Translations under genes and position numbers: made by a program
Notes under the pieces: generated by a model
Databases searched by the model: none
What the model was told of the DNA's origin: nothing
Seen by the model: the letters and a program-made list of their open reading frames with translations, nothing else
Part shown: positions 22,345-34,874 of the stretch, one piece after another
Position numbering within the stretch: position 1 is the first letter of the stretch
How the letters are laid out: every line of letters starts with the position of its first letter
Source of the DNA: Siphonodentalium dalli
Lineage: Eukaryota > Mollusca > Scaphopoda > Gadilida > Siphonodentaliidae
Assembly: GCA_032622095.1 (NCBI GenBank)
Contig: CP136067.1
Span: 76,348,705 to 76,412,704, forward strand
Direction: 5' to 3'
DNA: 64,000 nt

Positions 22345-24160
22345 GATATATATGGAGGGTTATTAGGGTCACAATCCTAACTTCACATTTTAATTCTAAC
22401 TTATCATTTTAATTCTTATATTTTAATTCTAACTTAACATTTTAATTCTTATATTTTAATTCTATTTACATTCTATTTACATTCTATTTACATTCTATTT
22501 ACATTCTATTATTATTCTATTATTATTCTATTATTATTCTATTATTATTCTATTATTATTCTATTATTATTCTATTATTATTCTATTATTATTCTATTAT
22601 TATTCTATTATTATTCTATTATTATTCTATTATTATTCTCTGTACATTCTCTGTACATTCTCTGTACATTCTCTGTACATTCTCTGTACTCTAACTTTAC
22701 ATTCTCTGTACTCTAACTTTACATTCTCTGTACTCTAACTTTACATTCTATGTACTCTAACTTTACATTCTCTGTACTCTAACTTTACATTCTATGTACT
22801 CTAACTTTACATTCTATGTACTCTAACTTTACATTCTATGTACTCTAACTTTACATTCTATGTACTCTAACTTTACATTCTATGTACTCTAACTTTACAT
22901 TCTATGTACTCTAACTTTACATTCTATGTACTCTAACCTTACATTCTATGTACTCTAACCTTACATTCTATGTACTCTAACCTTACATTCTATGTACTCT
23001 AACCTTACATTCTATGTACTCTAACCTTACATTCTATGTACTCTAACCTTACATTCTATGTACTCTAACCTTACATTCTATGTACTCTAACCTTACATTC
23101 TATGTACTCTAACCTTACATTCTATGTACTCTAACCTTACATTCTATGTACTCTAACCTTACATTCTATGTACTCTAACCTTACATTCTATGTACTCTAA
23201 CCTTACATTCTATGTACTCTAACCTTACATTCTATGTACTCTAACCTTACATTCTATGTACTCTAACCTTACATTCTATGTACTCTAACCTTACATTCTA
23301 TGTACTCTAACCTTACATTCTATGTACTCTAACCTTACATTCTATGTACTCTAACTTTACATTCTATGTACTCTAACCTTACATTCTGTGTACTCTAACT
23401 TTACATTCTATGTACATTATATGTACTCTAACTGTACATTCTATGTACATTCTATGTACTCTAACTGTACATTCTATGTACATTCTATGTACTCTAACTG
23501 TACATTCTATGTACATTCTATGTACTCTAACTGTACATTCTATGTACATTCTATGTACTCTAACTGTACATTCTATGTACATTCTATGTACTCTAACTTT
23601 ACATTCTATGTACATTCTATGTACTCTAACTGTACATTCTATGTACTCTAACTTTACATTCTATGTACATTCTATGTACTCTAACTTTACATTCTATGTA
23701 CATTCTATGTACTCTAACTTTACATTCTATGTACATTCTATGTACTCTAACTTTACATTCTATGTACATTCTATGTACTCTAACTTTACATTCTATGTAC
23801 TCTAACTTTACATTCTATGTACTCTAACTTTACATTCTATGTACATTCTATGTACTCTAACTTTACATTCTATGTACATTCTATGTACTCTAACTTTACA
23901 TTCTATGTACATTCTATGTACTCTAACTTTACATTCTATGTACATTCTATGTACTCTAACTTTACATTCTATGTACATTCTATGTACTCTAACTTAATAG
24001 TTTAAATCTGCTACAAAAAGGTCTAATGTTGGAATTAAAATATTATATTTAAAAAGTTGAAATTGAAATGAGCATAAAACTGATCTCAGAATTGAAAGGC
24101 AAAAATTAAAACAAACATAAAATTTATTCTGGAAGTTGTAATTGTGACCCTAATAACACG
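22345..24160. mobile_element. TIR element B, copy 1, filled by satellite
   Basis: The outer sequences are gttattagggtcacaat on the left (22363-22379) and the exact complement on the right (24144-24160). The interior is almost entirely the 11/22/33-bp satellite plus about 150 bp on the right. Copy 2, inverted, is 41243-41876 with only about 0.4 kb of the same tandem sequence. The family is unassigned and it is non-coding. Confidence 0.75.
22385..23999. repeat. Composite 11/22/33-bp satellite
   Basis: Successive zones use the same 11-mers. They are attctatttac and attattctatt (22440-22637), attctctgtac (to about 22688), a 22-mer attctatgtac+tctaaccttac (about 22690-23400), then a 33-mer with attctatgtac doubled (about 23400-24000). 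Within the 22-mer zone a block with 'taacctt' is bounded by blocks with 'taacttt', and in the 33-mer zone 'taactgt' changes to 'taacttt'. Frames of up to 131 codons run through it, but they are pure repeats. Confidence 0.97.
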
Positions 24161-24692
24161 CCTGCACTTCTGTAACAATTATAACGAATGGGGTCGCTGC
24201 GATCGGACGACGGAAATTGCCGATCTCGCAGTCACATGATCTCCGGTCATGTGATCCATACCCGGAAGAGATTGCATGTCGGCCAGGGAATATATTCCCT
24301 GATGTCGGCAGACATTTTTGCTCAACAACGAAACTTCTCTCGCCGATTCTCATCAAATGTAAGTAAACTGAGTAATGTTCAAATAACTTCGATGCAGTCA
24401 TCGACTAATGGTATAATATGGCCGCGTGGATTGGTTCTTAGGTTCCCAATACGATTTAATTTGATTTACCAGCCGCTTGAATTGGTGCACTTCAATGGCA
24501 TTCTGCCGTTTTGACGTATTAGCCCCCACCACCCATTCAGCGATGGAAATGAACTTTTAACCTGAAGAACCAGACTTCCCTTGTCCTATGTCTTCCTGGG
24601 TCAATTCCCCACCCAACGGTAGCGCGGTTCCATATCTTCATGATTTTACATGATTTTTTTCATTCTGAATTTTTAACTTTTTATTCCATCAC
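24161..24692 (+). pseudogene. Exon-1 copy of a small gene; exon 2 deleted
   Basis: An inverted paralogue of 40390-41242. The promoter-like region and exon 1 (ATG 24302, coding to 24358, donor gtaagt at 24359) are retained, encoding MSADIFAQQRNFSRRFSSN exactly as in the other copy; both exon differences are silent in that frame. About 329 bp present in the other copy, including the acceptor and the whole of exon 2, is missing at about 24504, where ttctg direct repeats flank the deleted piece. A 22-bp insertion containing the palindrome agggaatatattccct precedes the ATG. This copy cannot make the spliced product. Confidence 0.6.
24260..24270 (+). promoter_or_regulatory. ETS-type site upstream of exon 1 (copy 1)
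   Basis: ACCCGGAAGAG matches the ETS/GABP consensus core CCGGAAG. It lies about 31-41 bp before the ATG and is conserved in the second copy. Confidence 0.4.
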
Positions 24693-25800
24693 CCTGGTCC
24701 AATATATTACTTATTAGACGATTCGGATTAAGACCTATTTTAATATTTGGACATTTATGTGGTCTTAATCCCTCATCGTCCAACAAAGGACGTGAAAACT
24801 TGCAAAGTGTAGAACCCGATAATTCTATTGGCATGGACATGCCCCTTTAACTTACACTGTTCACGTCATCTAATGACACAAATAAAACTACAAATAAAAA
24901 ATACATACCTTTTGTTGGAATGTTAAATATCATGACTGAACTAACTAGCATAAATTTGTGTCACTATTAATCCTACAGTCTGTTGTTGGCCATTACATAT
25001 AGCCCTAGAGTAAGAATAATAGGAAAGTTGGGAAACAACATGTTAATTTTTTTTTTTTTAAACTCACCCACCTCCCCTGTTGCACTCGAAATCTCATAAA
25101 AACGAATACGCTTCGGACATGAATAACTACGTATGCAAAACTATCGAATATCGATAATCACTTACCATACATTTCTTGAGCGGTATATCCAGAAAAACTA
25201 CTTTTATCAGGTGAACATAATCAAAATTTGGCTCGACACAACATCATTAGCACGGAAATGTTAGGATCGATAACCCTTTCGAAAAGTCTGTTTTTATTTC
25301 AGGATTTTGTTCGAATTGACACACAAAACAACGGATTCATAACGGAAAAATAAGAAAATTCAAACAATGACTTCTCTACTGTAAGTGACATGCAATGGAG
25401 AGTGGACCAACATCAACTAAAAGCACACCTATTTGTTATTTGAAGAAACAGAGTATTTATCTTGTTGAGTCTGGCATGAAAAATCTCATGATTAGATGTT
25501 GCGTTTAAAAAAAAAATGTGGATAATTACCGTACTTGTAAGTGAACAATCTATGAACCTTGATACGCCTGTAGCCAGAGTAGATTCATGGCATGATCTAT
25601 CTTTTATGGAACTACTTCAGAATATATACATGTTGTAATGCGATTGCATCCAGTGAGCACATTCAGGATCCCTGCCCCACTCCTGCTTGGTACAATTATT
25701 TAATAGGAAGCGCCTGGTTGAATTTACAGTGGTATGATAGATCACTTCTATCCTCAAGCAACTTATGCCATTCAATGGCATTTTTTCTAATGTGAAGGGG
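24693..25800. other. No gene seen
   Basis: A/T-rich, without recognisable repeats; similarity to the 40-kb region stops at about 24692. Confidence 0.5.
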
Positions 25801-25801
25801 T

Positions 25802-25956
25802 ACTCTCAGGTGCCTAATAATAGTGTCAGCATGATTATTAATTTGGAGAAAATTCCCAATGATCACTAATATTTACATTGAGACATTATTAAAATCAGCC
25901 TAAATCCCTACCAATGACTATTATTAGGCCATCACGATTATTATGCACCTGAGAGT
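25802..25956. mobile_element. 155-bp MITE with ACTCTCAGGTGC termini
   Basis: The left terminus actctcaggtgcctaataat and the right terminus (complement: actctcaggtgcataataat) enclose about 115 bp. A related left end lies at 5151. TA flanks the left end only. Confidence 0.8.
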
Positions 25957-26810
25957 TTGGCTTGAGACCCCACCACAGTTCAATTCATACCAGGTTCTCA
26001 GCTTCCGTTATTTTCCAATGTTTGAACACAAAGATATGGCCATGATAAATGGCTTATTGTTTGGATACCAGTAATATATAGAGTAATCACTTCATTGAAC
26101 TGGTGACATGAAATAATTCATGAGAGGTAGGGATGTTGTACAAACACAAATTAGACCCTGCCTCAATTGAATTTTTTTTCATGGCACCAGTTCAATCAAG
26201 TGATTATTCTCGGTTTAATCATATTCCATTATAAACATCTTAATTTATTAGAAATCCTAATATCACTGCCATTATAATCATGACGCATATATTTCGATTG
26301 TGAATATAAATACATAACATGCTAGCTAAAGTGACATAATTCAGGAGTGCAATTATAGTTTATAATCACTCGATAAATCAAGGTAAATCAGATATGAATG
26401 TAATAAAGTCATTTTAAAATTTAAAGTATACCAGTACATGTAGTGTGTAAGTGTATAGTGTGCATATACATGTGCACGTTGTCTGGGCGAAATAAATCAT
26501 CCAGGCTGACAACTGTGTATTCTCCCTGAAATTGGCCTGTGAATGGCAATGTCAGAATTGTTAGCATCACTTACATTGAATACTGCAGCATAAATGCATG
26601 TTGGTATGTACGGTACATGTATTATTACCTTAATCCATTGCATGTACATTATTGTATTCGGTTGTTTCAATTAGGGCCCTGCGAATCAATTCAATGTGAT
26701 GCAGAATCTTTCATCTTATTCGATTCAATATCGCGTGTTCTGATTCAGATTGTATGGAATCATTGGCACCAGTTGCATTCCAATTACTTCCAACAGACTG
26801 CATTGCTTTT
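25957..26810. other. No gene seen
   Basis: A/T-rich. The 102-codon frame at 26539-26847 runs into a known repeat and is not called. Confidence 0.5.
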
Positions 26811-26811
26811 T

Positions 26812-27400
26812 AGCTCACCTGAGACGAAGTCTCCGGTGGAGCTATAGTCATCACTCCTTGTCCGTCATCCTTCCATCCATCCGTCCGTCAACAATTCTTT
26901 AAACATCTTCTTCTCCCAATCCATAAGACCGATTGGGTTCATATTTGCTGTGGATGTACCCTAGGTGACTAACTTCAGATTTGTTCAAATGAGGTTACTG
27001 GGTCAAATAGTTGCGAAGACAGGGCCATAACTCTTTCCCTCCATAGTATTTCTTAAAACTACTTCTTCTCTTGTCGAATGGGTTCATATTTGGTACGAAG
27101 GGTCCTTGTGTGACTGGGGTTCAGATTTGTTTAAATGAGGTCACTGGGTCAAATGTGGGAGCCAGGAACATAACTAAAAAAAATATTCAGATTTAACTCC
27201 TTGCTCAATTTAACACACAATTTTTTTTATTATTAAAACCATGTTATTAAATTTGAAAAACTCTTCACCATTTTAACATCCTCAGAGTTATGAAACTTAA
27301 TCTTTAATGAAATCACAGAAACTTTCCATCACCCCCCTCCCCCACACATGACCCAGGCCCCATCACCCCACCCTGCCCACAACCAGAAGCAGTTATTACT
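26812..27400 (+). repeat. Mollusc-type 'tagctcacctgag' dispersed repeat
   Basis: It starts tagctcacctgagacgaagt, with an imperfect hairpin to ggtggagcta, then ccatccgtccgtc and two imperfect units with 'gggttcatatttggtg' and 'gggccataactctttccctc'. I associate this arrangement with mollusc genomes from memory. A diverged relative lies at 27999-28350. Confidence 0.7.
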
Positions 27401-27562
27401 AGTATACCTGCCAGTATTATAACTGCCAGAAGACTCAGTCTGGTAGTGTCAGGTCATTAATTGAGATCAGAATGACAGATTAGAGATTAGAATGTTGTTG
27501 GACAGGTTTGTGTAAACAACACTAGCACTGGTGCTTGTTATAATCAAATTAAAATTTAGTGT

Positions 27563-27955
27563 GTCTGACATTTGCAGAATGAGGTCCCCAGAGTTACAGC
27601 AGGCTAGGATCACCAAATACAATATCCAGGGACCTCATTCTGCTTAGGCCTCATCTTTTGGGAAGTATCTTGAGTATCAAATTGATATTTTGTTTTAGTT
27701 ACTTTTTGACTTTTTCCCTTCTCTTTAGTTTCTGTCCCCTAATTTGCAGAAGATTAAATGCATAATTGAGGTGCTCAATGGGTGTGCATCACCAACTTCA
27801 ACTGTAGAACTTCAGTCTGTTTCTAGGTTTCCCATGGCAGTTGAGGCCTAATCAGACTGAGTGTGAATTTGGTGATGCTAGCCTGCCTTGCGGAATAGTG
27901 TAATTAAATTCACCTTATGGGGAACTCATTCTGCAAATGTCAGACAAACTAAATT
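27563..27955. mobile_element. GCAGAATGAGG palindromic family, copy 3 (expanded)
   Basis: Outer arms are gtctgacatttgcagaatga (27561-27580) and the complement at 27930-27950. The two inner hairpins are separated by about 200 bp of unrelated sequence rather than adjoining as at 13003-13245. Confidence 0.7.
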
Positions 27956-28359
27956 CAGACTTGGCTGTTTCATATTATTTTCTTAACCACCACTTATCCA
28001 GGTGAAGAAAAATTGGATTGTATTTGTCTTCTGTCTGTCCTTCTATCCCTGTCTGTTGGGATGTCTATCCATGCGTCTATCAACAATTGTTTTCTTCTCC
28101 ATATTAATGACCGAATGTGTTTATATATTTTGGTGTGCATGTTCCCTTGGTGACTCGCAATCAGATTTGTTCAAATAAGTTCATCAGATCAAATAGGTGC
28201 AAAGCCAGGGCCATAACTCTTTCCCTCCATAGTAATTCTTAAAACAATTTCTTTTCAAGAACCTTTGGGCCTATAGCCCTATATACTTATATTTGGTGTG
28301 GAGGGACCTTGGGTGATCGGGGTTCAGATTTGTTCAAATTGGGTAATTTTTAGGAAAAG

Positions 28360-28465
28360 AGGCCCACAGAGGGTGAATTCTATGATACTAGCCCACCTTG
28401 CGGGATAGTGTCATTAAATTCACCTTTTGGGGACCTCATTCTGCAAAGGTCAGACACACTAAATA
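28360..28465. mobile_element. GCAGAATGAGG family, half copy
   Basis: A single diverged hairpin (ggtgaattctatgatactag and its complement) ends in cattctgcaaaggtcagaca. The left half of the element is missing. Confidence 0.65.
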
Positions 28466-28475
28466 CAGGCTGGGA

Positions 28476-29229
28476 TGTTTCAATATTATTTTCTTAACCA
28501 CCACTTATTCAGGTGAAATCATACCCTGATTTTTCAAAGAAAAATGGGGGGGGGGTGGGTATATTGAATATTGGGGGTATATTGATATTACTAGATGAAT
28601 GGATCTCATAGATGTAGATTCACATTTGTTCTAATAGGGCAGAGATAAGAGATTTAACTCTCTATGCTGTTAGGTACTGGTATAATAATATTGATTTCTA
28701 GGCAGCCTGGGTAGGGGCAATGTTTGAGGTAATGGGGAGGGAGTATAGAGGGGATGGAGTTTTGACACCCTACTTTAATCAAAATTTGAACAGTTGAAAA
28801 GTTCATGCCCGATACAACATTAGTTGTAGATTAGATGATCACACCAAAATTTTTCATGTCTGATACAACATTAGTTGTAGATTTTCCAATATTATTTTCT
28901 TAACCACCACTTTTCCAGGTGAAATCATGCTCTGATTTTTCATAGAAAAATTGGGGGTATATTGGATATTGGGGGTATATTGATATTACTAGATGAATGG
29001 ATCTCATAGTTGGGGATTCACATTTGTTCTAATAGGGGCAGAGATAACTCTCCTCTATGCTGTTTGGTACTGGTATAATAATATTGATTTCTAGGCAGCC
29101 TGGCGAGGCAATGGGGAGGGAGTGTAGAGGGGATGGACTTTTGACCTGCTACTTTGATCAAAGTTTAACCAGTTGAAAATTTCATACCTGATACAACATT
29201 AGTTGTAGATTAGATGTTCACACCAAAAT
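28476..29229 (+). repeat. About 400-bp direct tandem duplication
   Basis: 28476-28849 and 28879-29229 share long stretches such as tactagatgaatggatctca and gatacaacattagttgtag, at roughly 85-90% similarity by eye. Both begin ttattttcttaaccaccact, a phrase also found at 27972. Confidence 0.85.
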
Positions 29230-31829
29230 AGGTTATAATTGTTATCATAGTTTGGTTTTATTTTCCAACATGTATGTTTTTAAATCAACAGTCCATATGT
29301 TGCTACTTCAGGTTAAACTGTTGGACAGAAATGGCCACAAATTTTAACTTACTGGGGTGTCAGGTTGGTAATTTTCAAAAGTTTAAGAGCTTGAAGGACT
29401 GGTACCAGTTGTAAAATTCAACCTAAGAGGGGTGTAAAAAGGATTTTTGTTAACTGAGTACTGTGGTGCCGGGATGGTTGTCTTCTTTAAACGGTAAGAG
29501 GTTGGAGATTTGTCAGTGGTGTGCAATTAGAAAGTTCAAGGTCAAGAGCCCTGCTCATCCGAGAACCTCCAGTTATATCCATGTTTAGAATTACTTGTAT
29601 TAAGTGATTTTGTCAAGTACTGACTGTTGAACCGGTAGTCATCAGAGTCCCAGTCTTCTCAGTCTCTACAGTCTGGTGAGCGACCCACAGTCACTGACTG
29701 TCTTGTTCTCTCAGGATTATGAAACCGACAAAAGACTGCACAAATAAATAACACTCACCCCTGGTCAAGATTCCTGCTAGGCTGCTATGATGTTGGTCGG
29801 TCCTGCTGAATTGATATGATGCTGGTAGGTCAAACTGATGCTGTCACACAAATGTACAGGCTATTTTTTTTTACAAAGTTGTCATTTTCACAGTGTTTGG
29901 CTAATCCGAGCTAATTGAGAAAAAGTCAGCACTGATGTTTGCAAATTTTATGTACCAACATTGAGTCCTTCACATTTGACTAAAAAATAATTAATGCTTA
30001 TCGCTTATGATTAGAGCTTGGTGTAAAATGTTTTACTGTGGAGGTTTACGAGCATATTTTCACCTCTGCACAATACAAATCATTAATAACACCACACATA
30101 TATGGCATTAGTACAACAGTAGCTCGAAGACGAGTGTGACTCGCCACACAGTAGCATTTCAACCAGGCTCTACTCATAATTTACTTTATAACCCAATGTA
30201 TATTGGTTTTGATTTGAGAAAGGAATACATCTCGATGAATTGTCCAAATGTTGTGTACATACATCTTTCAAAATATGTGAATGCATTATGATCATGAGTC
30301 TAAATCAGTATTGACACTCCAATACGATACAAAATTTGTGGCAATAATAAGAAAGTCCGTGAATGGCATTGCAAGATGGGACTTGGTGCGACAAGAGTAA
30401 AGTGCACAGGTGATTTTAAATGAAAACGAGAGGCCATACCCATACCATTGCCTTGGCGATAGCGATCAGCTAGTTTTATAAATCCTTACATCAACCTTTT
30501 CATGAGTGCTAAAGTTTCAACAATTCACACTTAATATAGTGATCGTGTGAAAAATATTTAGTTATCACATTGTGTCAACAGGACTGGTGGAGGATGTTAA
30601 TATTTTTATGCAAATAAACCAAATGACCCTCACTATGCAGGTTAGGGGTGTGTTCTCATCAACTATGCCAAGAACTACATGTATAAACATTATCAATTGA
30701 AATATTTGAGTTATCAAATCATATAGAATGGGGTTAATCTTACCCAAACTAATGAACTGATAAACACAAAATAGTCTATACAAAGCTTGTCATTGGATTT
30801 AAAAACCCATACAATAAGTCAGTCTCAAGAATACCAGCACCATTAATATTACCCTGGAGCCCAAATGCAATTGAGGGAATTTAAAAATAAGACATTTCCT
30901 CTAATGATGAATATTCAATTGGTGATTTATTGAAACCCTTACGGAACCTGGATCAAAGTGAAAGGGATAATATTATATCTGTCTATCGCATAATAAGTGT
31001 CATGGAATGGTTTAATTTTAATCCCAAATCCATGCAAATCAAAAGTGGATCACCATCAACCTGGACATAATATAGGAGAATGATCAAATGAAAAGCATCA
31101 AACCATATGATGTGTGGAGAGGGTTAATCATTTTCAATGACATCATATCATGGAACTAAGGAATGTGTGGATTAATTTTTGTCTAAGATAAGACAACAAT
31201 GTCTGTAAAACATCCCTACAAAGTAACAATGGACTATTCCAATTTAATATTTTAGAATATGTGTCCTATAACATGTAGTGTGTACATTAACTAATGTAAT
31301 GAACATGTTTCAGCAAAGGGGTTAACTTAATATTTCACAGAAAACAGAACTCCACCAGATAGTCATCAATCAATTTGACATTATGAAAAACAAATCCTAC
31401 CAGCCAGTGGTACCACTATCAGGCTTTATACCAGTAGCATGTCATATATAATGTCCATAGTGATAATTAACTCATTTCAATAACACACATGGTCTGTTAG
31501 ATATGTTCTCGTAAAATTCCCAGCAGTAACTACTTGAATTATAAAGGGTCATAACTCTGTTAAAATATATCGGATCAAACCCATATTTGTACTCGATCTG
31601 TATTTAGGGGTGATAATTTCATATACAAAATTTGGTGTTGATCAGATGAATTTTTTTTTGAGTCATGGCAGCTTGGGTGAATTCTAAGTAAACATAAGAG
31701 TGAAAAGGGTTAATTAAACAATACCAACGAGAGGCCGATCACGATCGGCAGATGTTAACCCATCCCTTGGCGATGGTAAGTTATTCTGATCGGAATCATA
31801 AATGAGAGTTTTGATGTTGAATTATAGAG
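29230..31829. other. Mostly no recognisable feature; one dispersed repeat and one mollusc-type unit
   Basis: 29752-29850 carries the 'cccctggtcaag...ctgctgaattg' repeat also found at 59066-59245 and 59993-60115. 31545-31690 holds one 'ggtcataactctgttaaaa' unit. I see no coding sequence in the remainder. Confidence 0.5.
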
Positions 31830-34500
31830 TACTAGCAGGGTTACCCGGCGTTGCCCAGGTTAATGTATGCTGGGGATATTTGTTGGGAATAGAGAATGCT
31901 CTTGCTTAAAGTGTTATACGTTTTCTCATAAATTGTATATTCAAATAGCATCACAAAACATGATTATTACAGTCATGGAATATAAGTAGTGGCTCACCTT
32001 GTCAATTGTCATTCTGTTTATCGCGATTAATTCTTTCCACCAATAATGAAGTATTTATTTATATACAACTGCGTATACATTAGACGTTATAATATGATAC
32101 ATGAACATCATAAGCACATTAGTTCGATAAAAGATGATAATTGGGTTTTACATATTGAGATGTATCAATCAAGTTAGTGGGTTGGACTAAGACCTCGAGG
32201 ACACCTGGCTATCATACCATGAAGATACAGATGTTTCAAAGAAATTTCCAGGTGCTCCTCTGTTCATGCTGCTATATATTGACTAAATATTCTTAGTTTA
32301 AACGAAATGTTGCTGCGCACATATATCAGCTACATGTACCAGGCACAGAGCGAGATTTTGAGTTGTTTATGTCAATCGATGAGTCTGTTCTAAAACCCTT
32401 GTCAGATGTCAGTATTGGTAGGATCCTGAAAAGTCTTGTGCTACTAACTGCATGTTCTTGTCTATCAGAAGAAACTATATTTGACTGCACACTGTGACCA
32501 CTATTTTTGAACAGGCCTTCCATATCTCTTGACAAAATGTAACTTTTTGTGGAAACTATTGAATGGAACAGACTAAATTTATGCAATCCTCTGACGGTTC
32601 GAGGTCTCTCAGTTTGCACGAATATATGTATCTCTTCAATAGAATGATAAATATACGTTTAATGCTTCTTCTAGTTATCTCTTTTTGCTAGGTCATTGTG
32701 TGAATGCCTTGATTGCCATTCCCATATAAATATGACTGTTAAAAAGATATAATTGTTCAAGTGACTTATGTGGGTCACCATATGTCGGGATTGTGAAATG
32801 TGAACGCCCAACTACTTAAAATGATATGGAGATGGCCTGGTGACTGTATATAACTTATATGTGGATATCGGCGAATAGCAATCTTATCAATGATAGTGCA
32901 TATCCGCTCGCCATCCGTGACGCAAACGACACCAAATGTGATTTAATTCATGGTATATCATTAGAGAAAAACGTGTATGAATTTGGTGGAATTTGGTTTA
33001 TTAAATCAATTGTTGATGCAACGCTGACTCGAACAACGTCATATTGCGAAGGTGATTATGTATTCGTTTGGTGGAAATCAGCGACAAAACTATTTCACCA
33101 TATTTTTTTAATTTCCCCTCCCACCAACAGCGTCATTTTAGAAAATTTTAACCCGCACCATTATCTTCCTTGTAAAAAGTTACCCCTCTTAGAACGCCTT
33201 GGTGCCATCTCAATTGTACCGCGTGAAGTTATATATAGAACGCACACAGACAGACAAAAAGACAGACAGGCAGCACGATTTTATTTCTTGTATCATTTGA
33301 GAAGAACGTGTCTGAATTTGATGGTAATTGGTACTAAAACTATTTTGTATCAGTTTTGGTGACCATCCCGTCCCTATTTCTGACTCAAGCTGCACACACT
33401 AAGACTCATTAGAGATTAGAGATGCATATATATGAAATTGGTGAAAATTGGCGAGTATACAGATTCGTATCAAATTTAAGGTCCCCATATCTCTCACCCA
33501 TAGGGTACCAATTTGGTGTATCTAAACCGCACGATAAGATTCCTCGTATCCCGGAGAAGAATATGTATCAATCTGGTGGAAATCGGCACTAAACATATAG
33601 ATATAATTTTTGGTGTCCCTCTCATCTCTATACATCTCTATACACCACTCGAATGGCCCCACTTGTGACATCCGTAAACCACACGATTAAACTCCTGATA
33701 TCATGGAGATGATTGTTTATAAGTTTGGTGATAATCGGCGACTCAACAATCTTATCAAATTTGGTGCCAATCCCTCCCCTCTCCATCTCTCACCCAAACA
33801 GCACCACTATGGCGTCTTTAAATCACGATTAGATTCCTCGTATCATGGATAAGAACGTGTATCAATTTGGTGGACATTGGCGCTAAAATAATTGTGCATT
33901 CATTTTGGCGCCCCTGTCCCTTTCAATGCAACCCTGACTCGAATGAGGCCACATTTGACAGATAAAAGCCACATCATTAGACTCCTCATACCATGGGGAT
34001 GATTTTGTATAAGTGTGGTGGCAATCGGCGACTTATTATCAAATTTAGTGCCCACCCCCTCCCAATCTCTCATCCAAAAACAACAATTAGGCGTTGTTAA
34101 ATCGCATCACTGACTCAAACGACGCCACTTTTGACATATTTAAACCACACCGTTGGATTCTTCATATCATGGGGATGATTATATGTAAGTTTCGTGGCAA
34201 TCGGCGACAGAAAAAAATCTGCCCCCCCCCCCCTTCCTGGCACCTCTGACGCGAACGTCGCGACTTTTGCCATATTTAAACCACGCCATTAGATTCCTCA
34301 TATAATGGGGATGATTATATATAAGTTTGGTGGCAATCGGCGACAAATTTTTGTTCTGCCCCTCCCCCTTTTCTGCCCCTGACAACAACGGCGTCACTTT
34401 AGAAAATTTTAACCCCGACCATTATCTTTCTCGTAAAAAGCTACTCCTAGTAGACACCTTTGGCATCATCTAGATGGTCCCCTGTGAATTTCTATAGAAC

Positions 34501-34543
<43 letters not shown>

Positions 34544-34566
34544 TTCGCAAATATAGATATAGATAC
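31830..34566 (+). mobile_element. Dispersed repeat A, copy 2 (uninterrupted)
   Basis: Begins tactagcagggttacccgg and ends with (ACAG)n followed by attcgcaaatatagatata. It lacks the MITE present in copy 1 and keeps a single TTAA at 32816-32819. About seven imperfect units of roughly 140-150 bp lie at 33400-34400. A 167-codon frame at 32859-33362 corresponds to one in copy 1 but consists of repeat sequence. Confidence 0.82.
34500..34543. repeat. (ACAG)n microsatellite
   Basis: About eleven ACAG/GACA units near the end of repeat A. Confidence 0.95.
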
Positions 34567-34624
34567 TGTTATGTACTATTATAGACAATGTACCCAACAC
34601 AAATTATTGGAATTTATGGGTCAC

Positions 34625-34680
34625 TCACATTTATATAAGAGAATGCACTGGAACAGGATCTGTAGAGCTGCACAACCACA
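34625..34680 (+). mobile_element. Half hairpin of the TTAA-MITE family
   Basis: ttatataagagaatgcactg followed by gaacaggatctgtagagctgc broken at its end; the right arm and trailing sequence of the family are present and the left arm is missing. Confidence 0.6.
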
Positions 34681-34874
34681 GCCTTGGGTTAAATGTGAAA
34701 AGGTGACTTGGACATGGAATACTTGGTCAAGAGCTTTACAATGTTAATGTATCAAATGTATCAAATTCTACCCACAACAGTCATCAAGATAAACACCTCA
34801 CTTCTCTAAGGAGTTAAACTTCATATTACTGGTAATTAATTGTAGACTGCTAGGGTTGTCTGTTCAATTCTTAG

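Noticed and set aside
22440-22690. CRISPR-like regular repeats
   Set aside because: There are no unique spacers; the array is head-to-tail tandem satellite in a eukaryotic sequence.
23379-24005. Frames of 60-131 codons on both strands
   Set aside because: Products of the 11/22/33-bp satellite, where stop-free frames arise because the unit lengths sum to multiples of three.
32859-33362. 167-codon frame shared with 2683-3150
   Set aside because: Open in both copies of repeat A, which tempted a gene call, but the sequence is the degenerate 'ttggtggaaatcgg' repeat and the shared opening can follow from recent duplication.
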